Part shown: positions 1 to 8,792 of the stretch, piece after piece
Layout: each line of letters begins with the position of its first letter
Numbering within the stretch: the stretch's first letter is position 1
From: Bacillus massiliigorillae
GTDB taxonomy: Bacteria; Bacillota; Bacilli; Bacillales; DSM-1321
Reading direction: 5' to 3'
DNA: 64,000 nt
Assembly: GCF_000380245.2 (NCBI RefSeq)
Contig: NZ_HG428741.1
Coordinates: forward strand, 3,411,613-3,475,612
Notes under the pieces: model-generated
Databases searched by the model: none
What the model saw: only the letters and a program-made list of their open reading frames with translations
Told to the model about the DNA's origin: nothing
Made by a program: the position numbers and the translations under genes

Positions 1-41
1 TGATTCCTACACATTACAATAAAAAAAGGTGGGTTCTCACC

Positions 42-698
42 ATGGTATCCAATGTAGACTATACTTCACCTTCTGCACAATTCTCATTTGATCTAAATAA
101 CAACACTTTATTCAAAAAAGACAATCAAAACTTCATTAATTTATTAGGAATTAACCAATTAAACACTCTAGAAAATGTCTCATTATTAGATATTTATTTA
201 AGTAAGAATAATGTTGTCGAGCCACATTACCATCAAAATGCTGCAGAATTAGTATATTGTATTTCGGGAGCCGCTACTGTTTCTATACTCAATCCATATA
301 CAAAAAAGATTAAAAACTATCCTATTAAACCTGGTCAAGTAGCCAATGTTCCACAAGGCTGGTGGCATTATGAAGAAGCTACTGTTAATGACACACATTT
401 ACTAGCCATATTCGATGCACCAACACCTGAAGTTATACTCGGTTCAGACATTATAAAACTAACTCCTGCTAATATTATGGCGAAAACGTATTGTATGGAT
501 GAAAAAGAATGGAAGAAAGCAATCTCCCCTATAACACCTGGAACATATATCGGTCCTCCGAAAAACTGCACAAAACGTACAAAAACTACTTCAAACCAAT
601 ATGCAGATCAATACATGAATTATTACAATACCCCTAGATATAACATTCCAACTTACTATTGGTATCCTTATCAACATGCATTACCTTATTATTACTAA
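42..698 (+). CDS. Cupin-domain protein with Tyr-rich tail
   Basis: 218 aa with a single cupin barrel over about residues 55-135. The metal-binding cupin motif is visible: EPHYHQNAAELVY supplies two His and a Glu, and the second half contains PGQVANVPQGWWHY. The last 40 residues are rich in Tyr, Pro and Asn (YYNTP, YYWYPY, ALPYYY), a composition common in spore coat or exosporium proteins. It has no signal peptide or membrane segment. An AAGGTGG ribosome site lies about 10 nt before the ATG. A role as a spore-surface cupin, distantly like the oxalate decarboxylase OxdD, is inferred only from the tail; substrate and activity are unknown. The gene stands alone and is followed by a hairpin. Confidence 0.75.
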   Translation: MVSNVDYTSPSAQFSFDLNNNTLFKKDNQNFINLLGINQLNTLENVSLLDIYLSKNNVVEPHYHQNAAELVYCISGAATVSILNPYTKKIKNYPIKPGQVANVPQGWWHYEEATVNDTHLLAIFDAPTPEVILGSDIIKLTPANIMAKTYCMDEKEWKKAISPITPGTYIGPPKNCTKRTKTTSNQYADQYMNYYNTPRYNIPTYYWYPYQHALPYYY

Positions 699-713
699 AC
701 AGATTACTGTGTT

Positions 714-742
714 AAGAGCCGACGATTTCCGTTGGCTTTTAC
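714..742 (+). terminator. Intrinsic terminator after the cupin gene
   Basis: A 7-bp stem AGCCGAC/GTTGGCT (717-723 and 731-737) with a 7-nt loop is followed by TTTTACT. It starts 16 nt past the stop codon of the cupin gene. Confidence 0.6.
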
Positions 743-867
743 TATTTATTTGACTTACAAATAAATAAACCATTTAAAATCTTTTTTGAATTAATTATCC
801 ATTTTTTAATAACAATTCCTCATTTGCAGTCGATTCAATATCTGAAACAATATGGGTAGATAAAGTA

Positions 868-892
868 AATAGACAGCATCGCTGCTGTCTAC
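868..892 (-). terminator. Terminator of the arc operon
   Basis: A perfect 9-bp stem TAGACAGCA/TGCTGTCTA (870-878 and 883-891) with a TCGC loop. Read on the minus strand it is followed by TTTACTTT, just downstream of the last gene of the arc operon. Confidence 0.6.
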
Positions 893-911
893 GCCTAGAA
901 AATTTATGTGA

Positions 912-1331
912 TTATATATTCTTTTTTAATAAATTAAAAGCTGATAATCTGTTCAAAACAGAAACTAATAATACAGGAACATACATATAGACAATAATTC
1001 CTTTCAGATTAAAAAAGAAAATCATTAACATAACCGTTCCTACAATAGAAGCGATAAAACTAATACGCTTAGGTAAACGAATAAAGTATAGCGTAATAAT
1101 TCCATTCATCATACCGAAAAGCAATAGCATGATGGAAATAATAAGAAAGGTATTAACCGATTGTAAGGAATCATTCATATTTGGAGATGAGCCAAACAAA
1201 AGAACAAATGCAAATGTTAGCGCACCAAATATCATATATATATTCCCCGTTCTTTTTCTTGAAAATATAAGAACAGCAGTGAAGATAAAAAAGACAACCG
1301 AAAAAAAGCTGATAATTCCCAAGTTACTCAT
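912..1331 (-). CDS. Small integral membrane protein at the end of the arc operon
   Basis: 139 aa made almost entirely of hydrophobic segments, probably four transmembrane helices (about 5-22, 30-50, 60-85 and 90-125), ending in a basic tail. I do not recognise a family. It begins 9 bp after the antiporter stop codon, so it is very likely co-transcribed with the arginine deiminase genes. An AAGAAGG sequence abuts the ATG, which is closer than usual, so initiation may depend on translational coupling. A link to arginine or ornithine transport is inferred from position only. Confidence 0.65.
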   Translation of the reverse strand: MSNLGIISFFSVVFFIFTAVLIFSRKRTGNIYMIFGALTFAFVLLFGSSPNMNDSLQSVNTFLIISIMLLLFGMMNGIITLYFIRLPKRISFIASIVGTVMLMIFFFNLKGIIVYMYVPVLLVSVLNRLSAFNLLKKNI

Positions 1332-1340
1332 CCTTCTTTA

Positions 1341-2876
1341 TTAGAAAATCATCATACCAACAGCTAATATGGCTATAGAAGCTATAAAGATAGCTATAAG
1401 AACCTTCCAAACAAATTTTAACCAAGTAGAATATTCAACCTTCGCAATACTTAACCCACCCATTACTACGCCTGAAGTTGGCGTGAAAAGATTCACAAAG
1501 CCTGATCCAGCGCTAAAAACCATAATCATCACTTCAGGAGATAAACCTAAGCTTTTTGTTAAAGGAGCAAAAATCGGCATTGATACGGTTGCCAATCCTG
1601 ATGATGAAGGAATTAAGAAAGACAAACCTATGTAGATTAAATAAGCCATGCCTACAAACGCAATTCCCGAAATTCCATTTAGTACATTCGATGCTTTATC
1701 TAAAATAAATAAATCTAATCCTGAATTCGACATGATAAAAGATATTCCTCGGGAAATTCCTAAAATTAATGCTACGCCTACCATATCAGCTGCACCAACA
1801 ATAAATGAATCCACAAGATCTTTTTCACTCAGGCGGTATACCATACCCGTAACTATTCCCATAATCGCAAACCATGCAGCTAATTCAGGGAAAGACCATT
1901 GTCCAAGAGGAGAACCCGTCAGCATACCTGTATATTTAGCAAAGAACGTTACGCCAAAATCTTCCCAAGGAACAATTCCGAGAATCATAACGAGAAACGA
2001 AATACCAAATAGAACTAATACTAATTTTCTTCTTCCGGTAAATTCCATCGTTTCCTCATTGTTATTACCATATGATTCCTTTGCATTTTTCCATTCTGAT
2101 TCTGTTAATAATGATTTCGAATTATCATTTTTCACCTTTTTGGCATAAGACATTACGAAGAAAATAGCTATCGCTAGCGTTACAAGCCATAACATCACAC
2201 CGAGGATAATAATCGTTCCTTGATTAATTGCTACTCCTACTGACTTAGCTGATGCGGCTGCTACACCTGGTGCAAAAGGATTTACAGTTGAACCTAATGT
2301 TCCACATCCCGCTCCAAGCATAATGGTTGCTGCGGCAACGAGCGGATCAAATCCCACAGCTAGCATCGTAGCTGTTATTAAAGCATAAAAAGCTAAACTT
2401 TCCTCAGCCATACCATACGATGTTCCACCAAGGGAAAAAATAATCATCAAAATCGGTATTAATATTAGTTCTTTACCTTTCATTTTATTTACAATCGCAG
2501 CTACACCTGCATCAAGTGCTCCTGTTTTCGTAACAACACCTAGAAATCCACCAATTATAAGAATGAAGAAGGCAACATCAATGGCTCCCGCAAGAGATCC
2601 TTCATTTGCTACATTAATATAATGACCTTCTGCACCTTTTAAATAATCTAATGCTTGTGGAATCCCTTCATTTTGCATTTTTTCACTAATGTTTTCTTGT
2701 ATCGTAGAATCTTTTATTCCAATCATTCCTGTAATAGGAGCCATTAGTACATCGCTAACTCTAGCAGGAATAACTTGAGGTACAAATTGAGTGACAAGCC
2801 CCACAATAATGGTCAACGCAAGAAGTACTGTATAAGCGGTTGGAAACTGAAATTTCTTCTTTTTCTTAGTTGTCAT
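1341..2876 (-). CDS. arcD: YfcC-family (DcuC superfamily) putative arginine/ornithine antiporter
   Basis: About 511 aa polytopic membrane protein of the YfcC/C4-dicarboxylate-carrier-like family, with roughly 12 helices and glycine-rich re-entrant stretches (GAGCGTLGSTVNPFAPG near residue 190; SSSGLATVSMP and TPTSGVVMGG near the C-terminus). YfcC proteins in arc operons are commonly assigned arginine/ornithine exchange. This differs from the APC-type ArcD in many bacilli, so the substrate rests on operon context. AAGGTGG lies 5 nt before the ATG at 2876; an in-frame GTG nine bases upstream is a poorer start. It follows arcC in the same operon. Confidence 0.8.
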   Translation of the reverse strand: MTTKKKKKFQFPTAYTVLLALTIIVGLVTQFVPQVIPARVSDVLMAPITGMIGIKDSTIQENISEKMQNEGIPQALDYLKGAEGHYINVANEGSLAGAIDVAFFILIIGGFLGVVTKTGALDAGVAAIVNKMKGKELILIPILMIIFSLGGTSYGMAEESLAFYALITATMLAVGFDPLVAAATIMLGAGCGTLGSTVNPFAPGVAAASAKSVGVAINQGTIIILGVMLWLVTLAIAIFFVMSYAKKVKNDNSKSLLTESEWKNAKESYGNNNEETMEFTGRRKLVLVLFGISFLVMILGIVPWEDFGVTFFAKYTGMLTGSPLGQWSFPELAAWFAIMGIVTGMVYRLSEKDLVDSFIVGAADMVGVALILGISRGISFIMSNSGLDLFILDKASNVLNGISGIAFVGMAYLIYIGLSFLIPSSSGLATVSMPIFAPLTKSLGLSPEVMIMVFSAGSGFVNLFTPTSGVVMGGLSIAKVEYSTWLKFVWKVLIAIFIASIAILAVGMMIF

Positions 2877-2962
2877 TCTGTCCACCTTCTCATCAATAAT
2901 TTATATATCTACAAATGGATGACGCCAAGAGGTCGTCATCCATTTGTAAGTAATCAATTTAC

Positions 2963-3898
2963 TTATGCTTCAATAATCGTACCTGTTACTCCTTGTAAAG
3001 CATCTTTCGCTCTCTCTAATGAGGTGATAATAGCTTTTCCTCCAGGAGTATTTCTTACAAAACTTAGACAAGCTTCAACTTTTGGTAACATCGAACCTGG
3101 AGCAAAATGACCTTCTTTTATATATTGCTCAGCTTCAGCTACCGTCATTTTAGCTAAATCTTTTTGATCTGGCTTATTGAAGTTGATAGCAACTCGATCG
3201 ACAGCAGTTAAAATGATTAGCATTTCAGCATTTAGGTCTTGCGCCAATTTGGAGGACGACTTGTCCTTGTCAATTACAGCTGCTACACCTTCATAGTTGT
3301 TATCACGTTTAACTACTGGAATTCCTCCACCACCAACTGTTATAACAACATCATCTTGATCGATAAGTTGCTTAATAACATTTAGTTGGACAATATCTTT
3401 TGGTGCTGGTGACGGTACAACACGTCTAAATCCACGTCCTGCATCTTCAACAAATGAATAGTTTTTCTCTTTAGCTATCGCATCAGCTTCTTCTTTGCTA
3501 TAGAACATGCCGATTGGTTTTGTTGGATTAGTAAATGCCTCATCATTAATATCCACAACTACTTCTGTAATAATACATGCAACTTCCTTATTAATATTAC
3601 GATTCGATAATTCCTGTTTGATGGCTTGTTCAAGGTGATATCCAATATAACCTTGACTCATTGCACCACATTCAGGAAAAGGCATTGGAGGAGTGTTTGC
3701 ACCATTTGTTGCTGCATACTCCATCGCAAGATTAATCATGCCGACTTGTGGTCCATTTCCATGACCAACAATAACTGTATTACCTTCTTCTACTAAATCG
3801 GCAATGGTTTTCGCTGTATGTTTCACTAATTCAAGTTGCTCTTCTGACGTATTTCCCAATGCATTTCCACCTAAAGCAATAACTAATCGTTTACCCAT
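2963..3898 (-). CDS. arcC: Carbamate kinase
   Basis: 311 aa, the usual family length. Catalyses carbamoyl phosphate + ADP to ATP + NH3 + CO2, the energy-yielding step of the arginine deiminase pathway. The amino-acid-kinase signatures are present: N-terminal LGGNALG, GHGNGPQVG near residue 46, the carbamate-kinase-type stretch RGFRRVVPSPAP, and VGGGGIPV. AAAGGAG lies 9 nt before the ATG. It is third in the arcA-arcB-arcC-antiporter operon, 14 bp after arcB. Cytoplasmic. Confidence 0.97.
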   Translation of the reverse strand: MGKRLVIALGGNALGNTSEEQLELVKHTAKTIADLVEEGNTVIVGHGNGPQVGMINLAMEYAATNGANTPPMPFPECGAMSQGYIGYHLEQAIKQELSNRNINKEVACIITEVVVDINDEAFTNPTKPIGMFYSKEEADAIAKEKNYSFVEDAGRGFRRVVPSPAPKDIVQLNVIKQLIDQDDVVITVGGGGIPVVKRDNNYEGVAAVIDKDKSSSKLAQDLNAEMLIILTAVDRVAINFNKPDQKDLAKMTVAEAEQYIKEGHFAPGSMLPKVEACLSFVRNTPGGKAIITSLERAKDALQGVTGTIIEA

Positions 3899-3912
3899 TC
3901 ACTTAGTCTCCT

Positions 3913-4908
3913 TTATGAACCGATGGTTGCAACTATAATGGCCTTAATTGTATGCATTCTGTTTTCTGCTTCATCAAATACAACGGATTGTTTTGATTCA
4001 AATACCTCATCTGTAACTTCGATTTCTGAAATATTGAATTTCTCCCCGACCGTTTTACCAACCTCTGTTTTTAAATCATGGAAGGCTGGTAAGCAGTGCA
4101 TGAAGATAGCTTCAGGGTTTGCGTTATCCATAACAGCTTTATTAACCTGATATGGTTTTAATAATTTCAGACGGCTATCCCATACTTCATCTGGCTCACC
4201 CATTGATACCCATACGTCTGTATAGATTACATCTGCGTTTTTCGTACCAGCCGAAACATCTTCCGTTAATGTAATCGTAGAACCGGATACTTTCGCAATT
4301 TCTTTACATGTTTCAACTAATTCATCATGAGGGAATAATTCCTTAGGCGCACACGCCGTAAAGTTTAGACCCATTTTCGCACAAGCAACCATTAATGAGT
4401 TACCCATGTTGTTTCTTGCATCTCCCATATAAACGAAGTTAACGCCTTTTAATCTTCCGAGTTTTTCTTCAATGGTTAATAGGTCAGCAATCATCTGCGT
4501 AGGGTGGAATTCATCCGTTAATCCGTTCCATACAGGAACACCGGAATAACGTGCTAAATCTTCCACAATTCCTTGTGAGAATCCACGATATTCAATACCA
4601 TCGTACATTCTTCCTAAAACGCGTGCTGTATCAGCAATCGATTCCTTTTTCCCCATTTGTGAAGAACCTGCATCTAAGAATGTAACTCCCATTCCTAAGT
4701 CATAAGCAGCCACTTCAAACGAGCAACGTGTACGTGTCGATGTTTTCTCAAATAAAAGTACGATATTTTTTCCCTTAAGCGTGTCATGACAAATTCCTGC
4801 ACGTTTTAAGTCCTTCAGATTTTTCGATAAATCAATTAAGTAACGAATTTCAGCAGGGCTAAAATCCAATAATTTTAAAAATGAACGACCTCTTAAGTTA
4901 ACTCCCAT
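3913..4908 (-). CDS. arcB: Ornithine carbamoyltransferase, catabolic context
   Basis: 331 aa. Converts citrulline + Pi to ornithine + carbamoyl phosphate in the arginine deiminase pathway. The carbamoyl-phosphate loop STRTRCSFE, the HPTQMIADLLT motif and the HCLPAFHD loop are all intact. An in-frame TTG lies 15 nt further upstream, but the ATG at 4908 is preceded by GGAGG at 8 nt, which decides the start. It sits between arcA and arcC. Position rather than sequence marks it as the catabolic enzyme, since argF products share the motifs. Confidence 0.96.
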   Translation of the reverse strand: MGVNLRGRSFLKLLDFSPAEIRYLIDLSKNLKDLKRAGICHDTLKGKNIVLLFEKTSTRTRCSFEVAAYDLGMGVTFLDAGSSQMGKKESIADTARVLGRMYDGIEYRGFSQGIVEDLARYSGVPVWNGLTDEFHPTQMIADLLTIEEKLGRLKGVNFVYMGDARNNMGNSLMVACAKMGLNFTACAPKELFPHDELVETCKEIAKVSGSTITLTEDVSAGTKNADVIYTDVWVSMGEPDEVWDSRLKLLKPYQVNKAVMDNANPEAIFMHCLPAFHDLKTEVGKTVGEKFNISEIEVTDEVFESKQSVVFDEAENRMHTIKAIIVATIGS

Positions 4909-4944
4909 TTGTAATACCTCCAATAAAATGTTCGAATCTAATCA

Positions 4945-6165
4945 TTATTTTTCTTCTCTAAGAAGAGGCATCGACATACAACGTGGGCCACCTCTACCTC
5001 TTGAAAGCTCAGACGATGGAATAACATGAATCGTAATTCCATGTTGCTCTAACAGTTCATTCGTAATATAGTTTCGTGAATAAACAATGACATGCCCTGG
5101 TTTGATACATAGTGTATTTGAACCGTCATTCCATTGCTCACGCTCAGCCACGATATCGTCTCCACCACCACATGGAATTAAAACAATATCTTCTGTATGA
5201 AGATACGTAGAAAGAATTTTGTCTAGCTCCATATTTAACTTCTCAATTTTTAATTCATTAGAACCTTCTCCTTTTGTTAGTTCAAATACTTGAAGAGGTC
5301 CTTGAATATGTGGATGGATTGTAAATTTGTTATAATCCACTTGCGTAAATACAGTATCTAAATGCATATACGCACGAGATTTAGGAATATCAATCGCCAA
5401 AACCGTAGTAATTAAATTCCCCTCTGTCTTGAAGAAAAGCTGTCTCGCTAATTCTTCAATTGCTTCTGGAGTAGTTCTTTGTGAAATACCTACAGCAATG
5501 ACTTCTGCTGAGAGATTTAAGATATCTCCACCTTCAATAGCATTATCAAAGTCACGATTGTATACTTTTTGCGTATCATTGTAATCGGGATGATATTTAA
5601 AAATATAATCCGCATATATCGTTTCTCGATTTCTTGTAACGGAATACATTTTATTTAAACTGATTTTATCTCCAATGACTGCAAATGGATCTCTGGTGAA
5701 GTATAGATTTGGCATAGGATCTGTTACGAAAGGATATTTTTGAACAAAGCCAGCTAAACTTACTTGTTTATCTGCTGGAAGATCTTTTCTTCTAATTCCT
5801 GCCATTGTTGTTCTAACTAGCTCTTTATTATCTTGTATTGCGTTTAAATACTCATATACTCTTTTGACTGTACCAGGATATTTAACACCCGCTTCAGCAA
5901 TAAATTGGTATATAAACTCCTCTTTCACTTTTGAATCATGTAATACTTCAGCCGTTAGATCATCTAAGTAAACAACTTCAACACCATTTTCCTCTAATAC
6001 CTTTGCCATGGCATCATGTTCACTTTGCGCTTTTTCCAGCCAAGGAATATCATCGAATAAAAGCCTTTCTAAGTATTCAGGAGTTAAATTTTCGATTTCT
6101 TTTCCAGGCCTGTGCAATAACACTTTTTTCAACGGCATTATTTCATTTCTTACTACTACTCCCAT
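4945..6165 (-). CDS. arcA: Arginine deiminase
   Basis: 406 aa. Hydrolyses L-arginine to citrulline and NH3, the first step of fermentative arginine use and also an acid-stress defence. Visible features are FTRDPFAVIGD, EGGDILNLS (catalytic Glu/Asp region), HLDTVFT with the catalytic His, and the C-terminal GRGGPRCMSMP with nucleophile Cys at about residue 396. AAGGAGG lies 8 nt before the ATG. It is the first gene of the operon, opposite a divergent XRE-type regulator across a 237-bp intergenic region. Confidence 0.98.
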   Translation of the reverse strand: MGVVVRNEIMPLKKVLLHRPGKEIENLTPEYLERLLFDDIPWLEKAQSEHDAMAKVLEENGVEVVYLDDLTAEVLHDSKVKEEFIYQFIAEAGVKYPGTVKRVYEYLNAIQDNKELVRTTMAGIRRKDLPADKQVSLAGFVQKYPFVTDPMPNLYFTRDPFAVIGDKISLNKMYSVTRNRETIYADYIFKYHPDYNDTQKVYNRDFDNAIEGGDILNLSAEVIAVGISQRTTPEAIEELARQLFFKTEGNLITTVLAIDIPKSRAYMHLDTVFTQVDYNKFTIHPHIQGPLQVFELTKGEGSNELKIEKLNMELDKILSTYLHTEDIVLIPCGGGDDIVAEREQWNDGSNTLCIKPGHVIVYSRNYITNELLEQHGITIHVIPSSELSRGRGGPRCMSMPLLREEK

Positions 6166-6310
6166 TGCAAATTCCTCCTTAACGACCTACCTTGTTTAGT
6201 CGTCTTGCTTATTATTTTTCATTTCAACAGTAATAGTCTTGGAAATTAAAGATAGGAATTTAAATTGACTGAAAAACCAATAGGCGATCAAAATACAAAT
6301 CAATATCATT

Positions 6311-6328
6311 TCATACTAGTTCGTATGA
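6311..6328. promoter_or_regulatory. Inverted repeat in the arcA/regulator intergenic region
   Basis: TCATAC and GTATGA form a perfect 6-bp inverted repeat with a 6-nt spacer, between the divergent arcA and XRE regulator genes. It could be an operator for either gene. It does not match the ArgR box or the Crp/Fnr consensus as I know them. Confidence 0.35.
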
Positions 6329-6357
6329 TTTATTTTACTTGTTGCACGAAAATAAAA

Positions 6358-6373
6358 AGTGTAATATTACACT
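6358..6373. promoter_or_regulatory. 16-bp palindrome overlapping the regulator promoter
   Basis: AGTGTAATATTACACT is a perfect palindrome whose last base is 29 bp before the ATG of the XRE regulator. A TTGCAC sequence (about 6341) is placed so that the palindrome covers the probable -10 region. The identical 16-mer occurs at 51899-51914, also about 31 bp before a start codon. This suggests a repressor operator; the binding protein is unknown and could be the adjacent XRE protein itself. Confidence 0.5.
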
Positions 6374-6402
6374 AGATAATACATAAGTTTTGGAGGTTTA
6401 AA

Positions 6403-6861
6403 ATGAACAAGGAGGATGTAATTCATATTGTTTCAAAAAAATTGAAACTAATTAGACATGAAAAAGGCTACACACAAGATAAAATGGCTGAAGTACTTGG
6501 TATTTCAAAGAAAACTTTAGTGCAAATTGAAAAAGAACGCACTCCCGCTACATGGACTTGTGTAATCGCTGTTTGTGCCTTATTTAAAGACTCTGATGTC
6601 ATTCAATCTGCCTTAGGCGCAGAGCCATTAGAAGTGATCGAAACATTAGCACACGATAAAATTATTACCCCAAAGGAAAAAACTTTAGGAGGTAAGGTTT
6701 GGTGGAAGCAAATAAAGCAGGATAAATCCTTTGTATTGCAACAAAATGTAATTAGCCAACATTTTCGAATTATTGATGATGATAATTATCGTTGGTATAG
6801 TTCCTTTAATAAGGATGAAGCCTTTGCTTATTTTGAAGAGCTTGTTAAAAGACTTTATTAG
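6403..6861 (+). CDS. XRE-type HTH regulator divergent from the arc operon
   Basis: 152 aa. An N-terminal helix-turn-helix of the Cro/CI type spans about residues 10-65 (KLIRHEKGYTQDKMAEVLGISKK-type pattern). It is followed by an unclassified 80-residue domain with aromatic residues (WWKQI, YRWYSSF, FAYFEEL) that may bind a ligand. GGAGG lies 8 nt before the ATG. Its divergent position makes control of arcABC-antiporter a reasonable inference, but the Crp/Fnr-type ArcR familiar from other bacilli is not seen here. A palindrome covers its own promoter. Confidence 0.8.
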   Translation: MNKEDVIHIVSKKLKLIRHEKGYTQDKMAEVLGISKKTLVQIEKERTPATWTCVIAVCALFKDSDVIQSALGAEPLEVIETLAHDKIITPKEKTLGGKVWWKQIKQDKSFVLQQNVISQHFRIIDDDNYRWYSSFNKDEAFAYFEELVKRLY

Positions 6862-6929
6862 TCATTCATTGATGGATACATAAAAATATAGTTACCAAAC
6901 CTTTTTAATCGCTAACTATACTTCAAACT

Positions 6930-6985
6930 AAAAAGGACCTTTCCGTTAGAAAATGTAATTCTAACAGGAAGGTCCTCTTCTTCTT
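6930..6985. terminator. Bidirectional terminator
   Basis: A long stem AGGACCTTTCCGTTAG/CTAACAGGAAGGTCCT (6934-6949 and 6961-6976, two mismatches) is flanked by AAAA on the left and CTTCTTCTTT on the right. It can terminate both the XRE gene (plus) and the TRAP operon (minus). Confidence 0.75.
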
Positions 6986-7009
6986 TAAAGAATACTCTTA
7001 CGTATGAAG

Positions 7010-8284
7010 TTACTCAACATGATCTCCTAAGAAAGTGACAATATCAGGGAAAAATGAAATAACTACAATGAAGAGAATCATTATTACAGCATAAGGAATA
7101 ACACCTTTTACAATTTCACTTATGGTATTAGAACGATCGATTCCTTTAAGAACGAATAGGTTCAATCCAACCGGTGGTGAAATTAAAGCTAATTCCATAT
7201 TAATAACCATAACAATCGCAAACCAGATTGGGTCAAACCCTAATGAAACAATAATCGGATAAATGATTGGTAATGTAATAACCAATATCGAAATGGTCTC
7301 CAAAAACATTCCCAGTATTAATAGAACGATGTTGATTAAAATAAAGATAACCCAAGGCGATACATTACTTTCAGTTGCAAATTCCGTAATTGCTTGAGGA
7401 ATTTGTAAGATTGTCATGATATAACCTAACAACATAGCTCCAACAATAATGAATAAAATCATTGCATTTGATTTAACAGTAGCTAAAATGATTTTTTTTA
7501 CGTTCTCTAAAGTTAAATTTCGATAAACAAAAGCTGAAATAGCTAAACTTAAAACAACACCCACAGCTGCAGCTTCTGTTGGAGTAAAGATTCCACTATA
7601 AATTCCACCAATAATCAGAATTGGTAATAGGAGGCCCCAAATAGCAACTTTAACAGATTCCATTCGTTCTCCCCACGTAGCAGGTGTATCCTTAATATGT
7701 CTCGTTTGATAAGACGAAAAGATCATGAATAAAAGAGTCAATGCAATCCCTGGAACAATACCTGCCATAAAAAGCTTACCGATTGATTCACCCGTTACTG
7801 AGCCATAGATAATCATTGGAACACTTGGAGGAATTAGGATACCTAATGTTCCCCCTGCCGCAAGAAGCCCTAATACATATTTTTTATTATATCCTCGCTT
7901 TACCATTTCCGGTAATGCTACAGACCCAACGGTAATAGCTGTCGTGACACTTGAACCGGAAATAGCGGAAAAGATTGCACAGCAGAATAATGTTGCTATA
8001 GCTAGTCCACCTGGTAAATGCCGAAACCATCTGCTTGCCATTTCATATAAATCACGACCTACACCACTGACAACTAATATTTGACTCATAAGGACATACA
8101 TTGGCAATGCAGTTAATGTAAAATCATCCAGTGATTTATATGAAATAATCGGAATCTGAGAAAATGATATAACTCCTCCATTAAAGAAATACATACCCGC
8201 AATGGCTAACAAACCTAATGCAAACGCAACTGGTACCCCAATGAGCAATAGCCCACCTAATGTGCCCATAAAAAATATATTCAC
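7010..8284 (-). CDS. TRAP transporter large permease (DctM)
   Basis: 424 aa, about 12 hydrophobic segments, the standard DctM length. It contains the family-typical GTLGILIPPSVPMIIYG and ISPPVGLNLFVLKGI stretches. It forms the substrate channel and couples uptake to the sodium gradient. The start is GTG, overlapping the DctQ stop codon as GTGA, a sign of translational coupling. Last gene of the operon GntR - CoA-transferase - HMG-CoA lyase - DctP - DctQ - DctM. Confidence 0.95.
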   Translation of the reverse strand: MNIFFMGTLGGLLLIGVPVAFALGLLAIAGMYFFNGGVISFSQIPIISYKSLDDFTLTALPMYVLMSQILVVSGVGRDLYEMASRWFRHLPGGLAIATLFCCAIFSAISGSSVTTAITVGSVALPEMVKRGYNKKYVLGLLAAGGTLGILIPPSVPMIIYGSVTGESIGKLFMAGIVPGIALTLLFMIFSSYQTRHIKDTPATWGERMESVKVAIWGLLLPILIIGGIYSGIFTPTEAAAVGVVLSLAISAFVYRNLTLENVKKIILATVKSNAMILFIIVGAMLLGYIMTILQIPQAITEFATESNVSPWVIFILINIVLLILGMFLETISILVITLPIIYPIIVSLGFDPIWFAIVMVINMELALISPPVGLNLFVLKGIDRSNTISEIVKGVIPYAVIMILFIVVISFFPDIVTFLGDHVE

Positions 8285-8778
8285 AAATGCTCGCCTCCTT
8301 TATGGATTCCTCCGTCTACAATCTGAAGAATAAAAGCTAAACAAAGCAAGAATCCCCCAGCAGGAAGAAATAATTCAGGCAAGTACATAGGAATTCTCAA
8401 TAATGACGCAGATGTAACACCTAATTCCATCGTTGTCATTGAATGATGAAAACCAAAATAAGTGAAAATAATACTAAATACTAAACCAAGTGCATTAGAA
8501 ACGTAGGCAAGTACTGTCTTGAAGCGATCATTTACATTATTAATTAATAAATCTACAGTAATATGTGCGTATGCTCGTACAGCATAGGCACTTCCTAAAA
8601 AGCCACTACCAATAATGGCATAAATTGATAACTCAGTAGCCCAGATCGTTGGTTGATTAAAGAACGCCCTTGAGATTACCTCGTAAAATATCATAAAAGT
8701 TGTGAGGAGGATAAGTAGCCCAGCTAAATATGCTCCAATATTAATAAGTAAATCGGACATTCTATAAAGCAATTTCAT
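8281..8778 (-). CDS. TRAP transporter small permease (DctQ)
   Basis: 165 aa with four predicted transmembrane helices (about 15-35, 50-68, 88-108 and 130-150), the size and topology of DctQ subunits. The YEVISRAFFNQPTIWATELS stretch is typical of the family. It scaffolds the large permease. A good AAGGAGGG ribosome site precedes the ATG. Lies between the binding protein and DctM in one operon. Confidence 0.92.
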   Translation of the reverse strand: MKLLYRMSDLLINIGAYLAGLLILLTTFMIFYEVISRAFFNQPTIWATELSIYAIIGSGFLGSAYAVRAYAHITVDLLINNVNDRFKTVLAYVSNALGLVFSIIFTYFGFHHSMTTMELGVTSASLLRIPMYLPELFLPAGGFLLCLAFILQIVDGGIHKGGEHL

Positions 8779-8792
8779 ACACTATACCCTCC

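Noticed and set aside
1648..2148. 166-codon plus-strand frame inside the antiporter gene
   Set aside because: Shadow frame opposite a well-supported membrane transporter gene.
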